From the NCBI GenBank assembly GCA_934589835.1, contig CAKTOK010000046.1, positions 1 to 11,630 on the forward strand: DNA of 11,630 bases, read 5' to 3'. Source of the stretch: an uncultured Oscillospiraceae bacterium (GTDB taxonomy: Bacteria > Bacillota > Clostridia > Oscillospirales > Oscillospiraceae). The translations under genes were made by a program, and so were the position numbers. Shown piece after piece: positions 1 to 5,082 of the stretch. Below the pieces are notes generated by a model, which worked only from the letters and a program-made list of their open reading frames with translations, ran no database searches and was not told the DNA's origin. Numbering within the stretch: position 1 is the stretch's first letter; every line of letters starts with the position of its first letter.

Positions 1-366
1 TCCGACGACAAGACGCTGAACGACTCCATGCCCGACGACAGCAAGCGCATCCCCTTCACCAACATGATCTATGTGGGCGACGGGCTCAGCGACGTGCCGT
101 GCATGAAGATGATGCGGGCCTACGGCGGGCAGGCCATCGCCGTGTTCCAGTCCGGCAACCGCGCCGGTGTGGAGGATCTGCTGAGCAAGGGGCGGGTGGA
201 TTTCATCTTCCCTGCCGACTATCGCGAGGGCACGGGGCTGGACAGCACCGTGAAGAACATCATCCGGAAGATGGCCATCAGCGACGCGCTCACCGCCGAG
301 AATGTCCAGCAGCTGCAGGCCATCGGGCGGGGCGATCTGCCGGAGCAGGTGAGGCTGTTTGAGTAA
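1..366 (+). CDS. HAD-family hydrolase, C-terminal part (5' end outside window)
   Basis: The reading frame is open from base 1 and ends at TAA 364-366, so only the last 121 residues are present. The segment IYVGDGLSDVPCMKMM is a typical HAD-superfamily motif IV (GDG followed by D), which holds the Mg2+-binding acidic residues of phosphatases and related phosphotransferases. The following AIAVF and the C-terminal helices fit the end of the HAD core. The nucleophile Asp, motifs II and III and any cap domain lie upstream of the window, so the substrate cannot be inferred. It is the only plus-strand gene and converges on hpf; a perfect hairpin 21 bp after its stop probably ends its transcript. Family placement is firm; specific function is unknown. 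Confidence 0.85.
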   Translation, partial: SDDKTLNDSMPDDSKRIPFTNMIYVGDGLSDVPCMKMMRAYGGQAIAVFQSGNRAGVEDLLSKGRVDFIFPADYREGTGLDSTVKNIIRKMAISDALTAENVQQLQAIGRGDLPEQVRLFE

Positions 367-386
367 GGGCAGCCTTATACAGAAGC

Positions 387-425
387 AAAGGAGACCCGTA
401 TGGCAAAGCCATACGGGTCTCCTTT
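387..425. terminator. Perfect 18-bp stem hairpin, probable bidirectional terminator between convergent genes
   Basis: The arms at 387-404 and 408-425 are exact reverse complements with a 3-nt AAA loop. The arms begin AAAGG and end CCTTT, so on either strand the stem closes with a short U-run. Its position just after the HAD stop makes it the probable terminator of that gene, and it can also act as a second stop for transcription arriving from hpf. Confidence 0.75.
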
Positions 426-443
426 CGCAGAAGGGCCGACAGG

Positions 444-469
444 AAAACGCGGGGCCCTGCGGCCCCGCG
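444..469 (-). terminator. Intrinsic terminator of hpf
   Basis: A 9-bp, entirely G/C stem (448-456 with 461-469, loop CTGC) starts 12 bp downstream of the hpf stop. On the minus strand it is followed directly by TTTTCCT. The stem is strong and the U-run is short. Confidence 0.75.
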
Positions 470-481
470 AGATAGTTTTGA

Positions 482-1021
482 TTACTCCACCGTCTCGATC
501 AGGCCGTAGCCGCCGTTGTTGCGGTGGTACACCACGCAGATGGCGTTGTCGTCGATGCGGCGGAACACATAGAACGAGTGGTCCAGCAGGTTCATCTGGA
601 GAATGGCCTCGTCCGTGGTCATGGGCTTGACGGCAAAGCGCTTGGTGCGGATGATGTCGAAGTCGTTATCCTCCACCACGTCGAACTCAGCGGGAACGGA
701 GGGGACCAGCGCGTCGGGCCGCAGGTTCTTGGCCAGCCGCGTCTTGTTCTTGCGGATGCGGCGGTCGATGAGGCTCACTGCCTCGTCGATGGCGCCGCGC
801 ATATCGCCGTCAGGATCCTCCGTCTGCGCGCGGAACAACGTGCCGTTGGTGCTGCGGATGGTGAGCTCCACGACGCAGCGGTTCTTTTTCTCCACGGCAA
901 AGGTCACAAAGGCGTCTGCCTCCTCCGGAAAGTACTTGTCCAGCTTACTGATCTTCTTTTCCGCGTATTCCTTGATGGAGTCGTTGAGGGAGATCTTCTT
1001 GCAGGCGAATGTGAACTTCAT
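482..1021 (-). CDS. hpf: Ribosome hibernation-promoting factor, long form
   Basis: This is a 179-residue protein of the long HPF class, which dimerises 70S ribosomes into inactive 100S particles in stationary phase or stress. Residues 1 to about 98 match the RaiA/HPF ribosome-binding domain, opening MKFTFACKKISLNDSIKEY with basic residues around RRIRKNKTRL. A linker at about 100-120 leads to the C-terminal dimerisation domain, recognisable by RTKRFAVKPMTTDEAI and ending HRNNGGYGLIETVE. The length agrees with long HPF rather than the short enterobacterial form. ATG at 1021 is chosen because the N terminus aligns with the family and AAAGGAG lies 8 nt upstream; an in-frame extension to 1054 lacks both. 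The gene stands alone, with its own promoter and terminator. Confidence 0.96.
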   Translation of the reverse strand: MKFTFACKKISLNDSIKEYAEKKISKLDKYFPEEADAFVTFAVEKKNRCVVELTIRSTNGTLFRAQTEDPDGDMRGAIDEAVSLIDRRIRKNKTRLAKNLRPDALVPSVPAEFDVVEDNDFDIIRTKRFAVKPMTTDEAILQMNLLDHSFYVFRRIDDNAICVVYHRNNGGYGLIETVE

Positions 1022-1095
1022 AGCTTTTGCTCCTTTCGTCAGTGCGGTCAACACAGGGCAGGGTCGGGGAGCGGGTTCCCTTTATCCTTTTCCGT

Positions 1096-1124
1096 ATTAT
1101 AGCAAATCGCAGTACGTTTGAAAA
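1096..1124 (-). promoter_or_regulatory. Sigma-A-type promoter of hpf
   Basis: On the minus strand a perfect TATAAT (1096-1101) is preceded by TGC, giving an extended -10. TTTTCA (1119-1124), a 4-of-6 match to TTGACA, lies 17 bp further upstream. The predicted start near 1089 gives a leader of about 67 nt with the hpf ribosome binding site at its end. Confidence 0.7.
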
Positions 1125-1138
1125 GCGGTTTTAGTGGA

Positions 1139-1159
1139 ATTTGTGAAAACTTCACAAAT
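1139..1159. promoter_or_regulatory. Palindromic candidate operator upstream of the hpf promoter
   Basis: The arms ATTTGTGAA (1139-1147) and TTCACAAAT (1151-1159) are perfectly complementary around AAC. The half-sites resemble those of the redox repressor Rex (TTGTGAA-N4-TTCACAA) and of CRP/FNR proteins (TGTGA-N6-TCACA), but the spacer is one base shorter than either consensus. The centre lies about 60 bp upstream of the predicted hpf start. Binding protein unknown. Confidence 0.4.
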
Positions 1160-1227
1160 CGTTTGCAATTTGGACACATTCGACACCATTCCCCAAAAGT
1201 CGCGGAAATGCGGCAAAACCTCCTATT

Positions 1228-1257
1228 TACACAGGCGGGAGACTGCGTTACTATGAT
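1228..1257 (+). promoter_or_regulatory. Weak candidate plus-strand promoter for a short RNA
   Basis: TATGAT (1252-1257) is a 5-of-6 match to a -10 box. TACACA (1228-1233), 18 bp upstream, is a poor -35 match. It is listed only because an orphan plus-strand terminator follows about 30 bp downstream; a transcript from about 1264 to 1320 would be roughly 57 nt long. Confidence 0.25.
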
Positions 1258-1287
1258 AGAGGAAGCTTTCCAATATCCCACCCGCTT

Positions 1288-1319
1288 GGGCCGCTCTGCT
1301 TGCAGGGCGGCTCCTTTTT
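1288..1319 (+). terminator. Plus-strand intrinsic terminator with no upstream gene
   Basis: In RNA read from the plus strand, 1288-1299 pairs with 1302-1313 in a 12-bp, mostly G/C stem. The innermost C-G pair can open to a CUUG tetraloop, and CTTTTTG follows. Two positions (1295/1306 and 1289/1312) pair as G-U only in plus-strand RNA; on the minus strand they are A-C mismatches. This argues for plus-strand polarity. Confidence 0.55.
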
Positions 1320-1360
1320 GTGAAAAAGGGAGACAACGGGCAGGCAGGGCGGCAGGGCAT

Positions 1361-1394
1361 AAAAAAAGAGAGACGGCGGAGCCGTCTCTCTTTT
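1361..1394 (-). terminator. Intrinsic terminator of the radical SAM / Cys-tail operon
   Basis: GAGAGACGGC (1368-1377) pairs with GCCGTCTCTC (1381-1390) around a 3-nt loop, and four flanking A-T pairs extend the stem to 14 bp. On the minus strand the stem is followed by a run of seven T (1361-1367). It begins a few bases after the stop codon of the 1397-2482 gene. Confidence 0.9.
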
Positions 1395-1396
1395 CA

Positions 1397-2482
1397 TCAG
1401 GTATCCAGCTTGCGGGAAAGGGAATCGTCCAGACGGACTGCGCCGTACAGGTTCTTGGCGGAGCAGCCGGCCCGACCGCCGCCGGCACAGGCGCACGCAC
1501 AGGCACAGGCGCAGCTGGAGGCGCAGGCACAGTGTCCGCCGCCGCCAAAGCCGCCCCCTCCGAAGCCGCCGCCGCGGCTGCCTCCGCCAAAGCCGCTGCT
1601 GCGGGGCGGGCGGGGGCGCGTCTTGGTGCCCACGCTGCCCGGGCGGGGCTTGCCGTCGGGTCCGGCGGGGTACCAGAGGTGGTTGACGAAGACGTAACGG
1701 GTACCGAAGCCGCCGGCGTAGCCATCGCCGCGGCTGCGAATAACGAGGACGATGACCACAAGGATAAAGATGAATACCAGCATCCCCACGATCGCTTCGG
1801 CGTCATCGCTGTCATCGTAAGAATCATCGTAATCGTACCAGCCGTCATCCGGTGTGTAGTCGGCGCTGTTGTCCGGCGACAGGGTCGTGGGCCAGTCCGT
1901 GTAGCGCACCTGCACGTTCATCTTGTAGCCGTAGCTCAGATCGGAGGCGGTGATGGTCAGCCCATCCGCCACCCTCACGCTGTCCGCGCCGGAGATCGTA
2001 CCCTCGGTGAAGTCGCCGGTCAAACCGGCGGGGTCGTGCCACGTCAGGGTCATCTCTCCCATCTCGGCCTCGTCGAACCAGCCGGGGGTGTAGTCGTAGG
2101 TCACGGCGTCGCCGTCCAGCGTGTACATATACTCCTGTGTCCAGGCGTAGGAGAAGGTGAACGTCTCGTCCGCGTCATAGGCGCGGTCCAGATAGACGTA
2201 CATATAGCTGTTGTCGAAGTCCAGACGCTCGATGTTGTCGGTGAGGGTCGTGGCATCACGGATGGAGCCGTTGGGCACGCCGATCTTCAGCTCCTGCCCA
2301 TAGGGCAGGTCCTCCAGCGCCGTCCATGTCAGGGAGACGGTGATGTGCAGGCTGCCATCGTCGGTGTTGGGCGTTGCGGACACCTCGTAGCGGTCGATGT
2401 AGTCGTAATCCGCCCAGGCGGTGGCGGTCAGGCACAGGGCCGCCAGCAGGCTCAGCGCCAGCACGGTCAGTTTTTTCAGCAC
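1397..2482 (-). CDS. Exported single-pass membrane protein with Gly-rich and Cys-Ala-rich C-terminal tail; putative radical SAM substrate
   Basis: This is a 361-residue protein. Residues 1 to about 24 form a signal peptide (MLKKLTVLALSLLAALCLTA, likely cut after AWA). Residues 25 to about 205 are an extracytoplasmic, beta-rich region with many Tyr, Asp and Thr residues, vaguely like DUF2207-type domains. An acidic DYDDSYDDSDD stretch precedes a membrane segment at about 229-248, and RSRG follows. The C-terminal part, predicted cytoplasmic, has a basic Pro-rich linker, a Gly-rich stretch (about 299-316), then Cys at 318, 320, 324, 326, 328, 330, 332 and 340. GTG at 2482 is chosen for the signal peptide and GGGAGGAGG upstream; the frame stays open upstream but that is the shadow of the radical SAM gene. 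It overlaps that gene by 7 bp, implying coupled translation. No function is assigned; modification of the tail is inferred. Confidence 0.85.
   Translation of the reverse strand: MLKKLTVLALSLLAALCLTATAWADYDYIDRYEVSATPNTDDGSLHITVSLTWTALEDLPYGQELKIGVPNGSIRDATTLTDNIERLDFDNSYMYVYLDRAYDADETFTFSYAWTQEYMYTLDGDAVTYDYTPGWFDEAEMGEMTLTWHDPAGLTGDFTEGTISGADSVRVADGLTITASDLSYGYKMNVQVRYTDWPTTLSPDNSADYTPDDGWYDYDDSYDDSDDAEAIVGMLVFIFILVVIVLVIRSRGDGYAGGFGTRYVFVNHLWYPAGPDGKPRPGSVGTKTRPRPPRSSGFGGGSRGGGFGGGGFGGGGHCACASSCACACACACAGGGRAGCSAKNLYGAVRLDDSLSRKLDT
1463..1531 (-). other. Segment encoding the Cys-rich tail (residues 318-340)
   Basis: The protein reads CACASSCACACACACA, then GGGRAG and a final Cys. This is eight Cys in 23 residues, seven of them as Cys-Ala pairs. 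Both Cys codons (TGT and TGC) and two Ala codons (GCC and GCG) are used, so the run is not a simple nucleotide microsatellite. That favours selection on the peptide over replication slippage. Confidence 0.8.
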
Positions 2483-3861
2483 AGAACCGCCTCCTCCCTG
2501 TTGCCGGTCTGAAGCTGGCAGATATGATCCAGCTTGGCGCTCTCCGCCCGAATGGCGGCGCAGCGGGGACTGTCCCAGATGGCGGGCCAGTCGTCGGTCA
2601 GCAGGTTCCCCAGCGGGGCGCTGCTGAGCCAGCTCTGGCAGGGGATAACGCTGCCGTCCGGCGCCACGGCCATGTTGGAAAGACAGGCGCCGCAGCTGGG
2701 GATCAGGTGGAGCCCCAGCGCGCGCAGCGTCTCCTCCGGCAGCCAGCCCGGGCTGGTGAAGTCCAGCTCCATGCCCAGCTCCTCCACCACGGGGGCGGCC
2801 TTTTGCAGCACGTCCGTCAGCTCCTGCTCCGTCAGGCGGGTGGCGCGGCTGTCCGCACCCTCGGCGCTGCCGGAGGGGATGAGGCCGGAGCAGGTGGCGT
2901 AGCGCACGCCCAGCGAGGCGGCGAAGCGCAGGGTGGCGGCATAGTCGCGGTTCAGGCTGCACAGCGGAGTGTTCACGGAGACGATGAGGCCCGCGGCCAC
3001 GGCGTTTCGGATGCCCTCCGCCGTTTTGGCGAAGCCATCGGCCCCCACAAGGCTGTTGTGTACGGCGGGGTCGGCGCTGTACAGCGTGACCTGCACGCTG
3101 TCGAGGCTGGCGGCATAGAGTCCGGCGCACAGCTCCGGCGTCAGCAGCTGGCCATTGGTGTTCAGCCGTGTGACGAACCACTGGGCCGCGCTCACCAGCT
3201 CCACCAGATCGGCGCGGAGCGTAGGCTCGCCGCCGGTGAAGGTGACCTGCGGCACATTGGCGTTTTGCAGGCGGCGGAGAAGCTCCAGCCACTGCTGCGT
3301 GGACAGCTCCGGCGCGTCGGCCAGAGACTGGCCGGCGGCGTAGCAATGGAGGCACTTCTGATTGCAGTGCCACGCGCCGTCCTTGTGCATGGCGCTGAGC
3401 ATCAGATCCATACGATGGGGGGCTGTCATCTCGGCGGCGTAATCTCTCAGCGACAGTACGCCCACCTCAGCCTCCGGCTCCTGCCCGCGGGCAATGGCCA
3501 CCAGTGAGGTGAGCATCAGGGACAGATCATCGGCCAGCGCCGCCTTTTTTGTGAAGGGATAGGTCTTATGGGTCTCTGCCACGGCGGACGCGGCCATGGC
3601 CTGCCAGTCGGATTCGCTGATCTCCAGGCCGGCAAAGGGCTCCAGCCGGTCCATGAAATTGGCCAGCAGGATGGCCCACGACAGGTTCAGCGGCACCAGC
3701 TTATCGCCGTTGAGCAGCAGCAGGAATGGCGCACCGGACGCGTCCTCCCGCGGGGGGATCATGTGGATGCGGACAGCGCCGCGGCCCTTGGGGTCCAGCG
3801 TGATATGCCGCACGCAGTGCAGGTGCTTCCGGCGGTACTGCCGTTCCAGAAAAGTAGGCAT
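2476..3861 (-). CDS. Radical SAM/SPASM-domain protein, probable peptide- or protein-modifying enzyme
   Basis: This is a 461-residue enzyme. The radical SAM cluster motif is C166-x3-C170-x2-C173 (WHCNQKCLHCY), followed by the GGEP SAM-binding motif at 210-213. A SPASM-type auxiliary-cluster region begins at C390-x2-C393 with MAVAPDGSVIPC (C408), LGNL and a Trp/Cys segment, and has further Cys at 434, 448 and 461, the last residue. Residues 1 to about 150 lie before the barrel; the part around 45-75 (LLLLNGDKLVPLNLSWAILL) recalls PqqD-like peptide-recognition domains, but this is weak. SPASM enzymes commonly modify ribosomal peptides, for example by thioether or C-C crosslinks. ATG at 3861 has AAAGGAGG 7 nt upstream. 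It has its own promoter and ends inside the start of the Cys-tail gene, its likely partner. The exact subfamily and chemistry are not identifiable by eye. Confidence 0.92.
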   Translation of the reverse strand: MPTFLERQYRRKHLHCVRHITLDPKGRGAVRIHMIPPREDASGAPFLLLLNGDKLVPLNLSWAILLANFMDRLEPFAGLEISESDWQAMAASAVAETHKTYPFTKKAALADDLSLMLTSLVAIARGQEPEAEVGVLSLRDYAAEMTAPHRMDLMLSAMHKDGAWHCNQKCLHCYAAGQSLADAPELSTQQWLELLRRLQNANVPQVTFTGGEPTLRADLVELVSAAQWFVTRLNTNGQLLTPELCAGLYAASLDSVQVTLYSADPAVHNSLVGADGFAKTAEGIRNAVAAGLIVSVNTPLCSLNRDYAATLRFAASLGVRYATCSGLIPSGSAEGADSRATRLTEQELTDVLQKAAPVVEELGMELDFTSPGWLPEETLRALGLHLIPSCGACLSNMAVAPDGSVIPCQSWLSSAPLGNLLTDDWPAIWDSPRCAAIRAESAKLDHICQLQTGNREEAVLC

Positions 3862-3896
3862 GGGCGTTCCTCCTTTCAAGGCGTCTACTTGTGCAG

Positions 3897-3925
3897 AGTA
3901 TAGCATATCCGGCGGCGGATGGCAA
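3897..3925 (-). promoter_or_regulatory. Sigma-A-type promoter of the radical SAM operon
   Basis: TTGCCA (3920-3925, 5 of 6 to consensus), a 17-bp spacer and TATACT (3897-3902) preceded by TGC form a strong extended -10 promoter. The -35 box abuts the U-run of the divIC terminator, so the new unit starts immediately after the previous one ends. The leader is about 29 nt, and the predicted start is near 3890. Confidence 0.8.
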
Positions 3926-3953
3926 CAAAAACGCCCCGCCATACGGCGGGGCG
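3926..3953 (-). terminator. Intrinsic terminator after divIC
   Basis: CGCCCCGCC (3932-3940) and GGCGGGGCG (3945-3953) form a 9-bp, all-G/C stem with loop ATAC. On the minus strand it is followed by a T-rich GTTTTTGTTG. It lies 7 bp after the divIC stop. Confidence 0.92.
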
Positions 3954-3960
3954 GCGGGGT

Positions 3961-4257
3961 TCAGTCATTGACATCGTAGAAGATGCGCTCGCCCTCCTCG
4001 GCAAGGCCCAGCAGGTCTCGGGCCAGGCCCTTGATGAATTCAGGGTCGTCCTTCTTATCCAGATCGGACTGGAGCGCCTGATTCTCCTGGGTCTTCTCCT
4101 GCAGCTGCTGGGTGAGGGACGCCTCCTGCGCCCGCACCTCCTTCAGGCGGCCGTAGACGTTGACGATCTCCACGCCTATCACCACGATAAGGACGGCCAG
4201 CACCAGCACCAGCGCCGTGTTGTTCCGTTTTTTGCGGGGTCTCTTCTGCTGCGCCAT
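3961..4257 (-). CDS. divIC: DivIC/FtsB-family septum formation initiator
   Basis: This is a small (98-residue) bitopic division protein. The N terminus is strongly basic (QQKRPRKKR). Residues 14-33 are a single transmembrane helix, and residues 34 to about 68 form a heptad-like coiled coil (RLKEVRAQEASLTQQLQEK). The C-terminal motif DPEFIKGLARDLLGL is typical of the DivIC/FtsB family, whose members form the FtsL-DivIC-DivIB (FtsLBQ) divisome complex at the septum. ATG at 4257 has AAAGGAG 9 nt upstream. It follows yabP and yabQ as in Bacillus, and a strong terminator closes the unit. The yabQ frame runs on through the first two thirds of this gene in another phase. Confidence 0.93.
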   Translation of the reverse strand: MAQQKRPRKKRNNTALVLVLAVLIVVIGVEIVNVYGRLKEVRAQEASLTQQLQEKTQENQALQSDLDKKDDPEFIKGLARDLLGLAEEGERIFYDVND

Positions 4258-4729
4258 GGCCGACCGCTCCTTTCTGCGGCCGTCGTGGCCGCCTCTTCTT
4301 TTTCATTGTAGCGCAGGCGCGGGAAAAAGAAAAGTGTTTTTTCCGGAAAGCGGCGGCTTTTTTCAGCCAGCGGACCAGAAGCACGGCGGGACGGCATAGC
4401 AGACGGACGAACTGCACCGCCGCATCCAGCCAGAAGTCCCACAGCGGGCGCAGCAGCGGCGGCAGGGTCAGGCCGTACAAAAGAGCGCCCAGCGCCATGC
4501 CGGTCAGCATATAGAGCCGCAGCTCCCCCTGCCCCACCCGCAGGGCAAACCACAGCAGCAGCAACGACATGGCGGCGATATACACCGCGTCCAGCGCGGC
4601 GGTGAGCCGTCGGTCACGGCGGCGGCGCAGGCGTACCGTCCGCAGCAGGTCGTAGACCATGGCGGAGGCCGCGCCCAGCAGGGCCGCCGTCAGGTAGGCG
4701 CTGAGCTGCTGGGATACATGATTTTCCAC
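4055..4729 (-). CDS. yabQ: Spore cortex biosynthesis protein YabQ (3' end overlaps divIC)
   Basis: The N terminus SQQLSAYLTAALLGAASAMV followed by YDLLR matches the YabQ family, a membrane protein of the spore outer membrane needed for cortex formation in Bacillus. Hydrophobic segments lie at about 11-30, 46-64, 72-94 and 101-120, followed by a basic segment (WLKKAAAFRKKHFSFSR). Recognisable YabQ character ends near residue 145. The frame has no stop until 4055, so the last 67 codons overlap divIC by 203 bp and encode a low-complexity Gly/Arg/Ala/Pro-rich tail. The start is GTG at 4729, 4 nt after the yabP stop, indicating coupled translation. Identity is secure; whether the tail is functional or just an absent stop codon is open. 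Confidence 0.85.
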   Translation of the reverse strand: MENHVSQQLSAYLTAALLGAASAMVYDLLRTVRLRRRRDRRLTAALDAVYIAAMSLLLLWFALRVGQGELRLYMLTGMALGALLYGLTLPPLLRPLWDFWLDAAVQFVRLLCRPAVLLVRWLKKAAAFRKKHFSFSRACATMKKKRRPRRPQKGAVGHGAAEETPQKTEQHGAGAGAGRPYRGDRRGDRQRLRPPEGGAGAGGVPHPAAAGEDPGESGAPVRSG

Positions 4730-4733
4730 GGGC

Positions 4734-5024
4734 TCAGCCGAACAGGCGGGAGAGGAATGAACCCTGACGCGCCTCCGTGTCCTCGTAGGAAAGGGCGTCG
4801 ATGCGGCCGTCCACCTGCATTTCGCCGCCGTCCAGCGACAGCTTGCCGATGTGCAGGTCCTCCCCGCTGATAATGAGCGTGCCGGCGCCGGTGGTGGTGA
4901 CGATGCAGTTTTCGTCGAAGCGCACCACGTCCTCCACGCCGGAGATGCTCAGCTTTTCCCGTCCCTCCAGCTGGAGACGGTGATAGGCGGCGGCGCCGCC
5001 GTCGGTCATGTCGTATGCTGCCAT
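4734..5024 (-). CDS. yabP: Sporulation protein YabP
   Basis: This is a 96-residue protein of the YabP/YqfC family, spore coat/cortex-associated and made in the mother cell in Bacillus. Diagnostic parts are REKLSISGVEDVVRFDE, the TLIISGEDLHIGKLSLDGG beta-rich segment and the VDGRIDALSYED ending. No signal peptide or membrane segment is visible. ATG at 5024 is preferred: GGAG lies 9 nt upstream and the N terminus length suits the family; GTG at 5045 in frame is an alternative and would start inside the ribosome-binding region. The start sits just behind the U-run of a strong hairpin whose 3' arm contains the ribosome binding site, so expression is probably uncoupled from the genes before it. 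Confidence 0.9.
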   Translation of the reverse strand: MAAYDMTDGGAAAYHRLQLEGREKLSISGVEDVVRFDENCIVTTTGAGTLIISGEDLHIGKLSLDGGEMQVDGRIDALSYEDTEARQGSFLSRLFG

Positions 5025-5026
5025 AG

Positions 5027-5074
5027 AAAAAGCGCTCCCTCCCACACAGATTCTCTGTATGGTATGAGGGAGCG
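5027..5074 (-). terminator. Terminator-like hairpin that includes the yabP ribosome binding site
   Basis: Reading the minus strand, CGCTCCCT (5074-5067) pairs with AGGGAGCG (5040-5033). Inside it, CCATACAGA pairs with TCTGTGTGG over 9 bp (one G-U) with a GAA loop; a 4/1 asymmetric internal loop joins the two stems. CTTTTTCT follows and runs to within 2 nt of the yabP ATG. The 3' arm supplies the yabP Shine-Dalgarno sequence (GGGAGGGAG), so a readthrough transcript would either end here or hide this site. Confidence 0.8.
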
Positions 5075-5082
5075 TCTGTATT
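5054..5082 (-). promoter_or_regulatory. Possible sigma-E-like promoter for yabP-yabQ-divIC
   Basis: CATACAGA (5054-5061) matches 6 of 8 positions of the sigma-E -10 consensus CATACAHT. AATACA (5077-5082) lies 15 bp upstream and is a partial match to the ATATT-type -35. YabP and YabQ are mother-cell sporulation proteins in Bacillus. Start would be near 5048, past the 5' arm of the hairpin. The match is imperfect and visual only. Confidence 0.35.

Larger units (their letters stand above)
1022..1396. other. 375-bp non-coding region between the Cys-tail protein gene and hpf
   Basis: No credible protein gene is present. The stretch contains the hpf leader and promoter, a 9-bp-arm dyad, a weak plus-strand -10-like element followed by a plus-strand intrinsic terminator, and the minus-strand terminator of the upstream operon. 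Part of it (about 1080-1280) is visibly richer in A/T than the flanking genes, as expected of regulatory DNA. Confidence 0.7.

Noticed and set aside
1455..1545. Possible tandem DNA repeat or CRISPR-like array in the Cys-tail coding segment
   Set aside because: The short GCACAG-like units reflect Cys-Ala codons, vary in sequence, and have no spacer structure; no CRISPR array, tRNA, rRNA or insertion sequence was seen in the window.
1118..2512. Plus-strand open frame of 464 codons across the intergenic region and the Cys-tail gene
   Set aside because: It starts in AT-richer regulatory DNA, crosses two hairpins, and the rest is antisense to a gene with a signal peptide, membrane segment and ribosome binding site; Ala/Gly/Val-rich with no domain.
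2483..3373. In-frame upstream extension of the Cys-tail protein beyond its GTG
   Set aside because: The extension is the alternative frame of the radical SAM gene, Arg/Gly/Ala/Pro-rich and featureless, whereas GTG at 2482 gives a ribosome binding site and a signal peptide.
3862..3942. Longer start for the radical SAM protein up to 3942
   Set aside because: The extension spans the promoter -10/-35 and the divIC terminator; ATG at 3861 has an ideal ribosome binding site.
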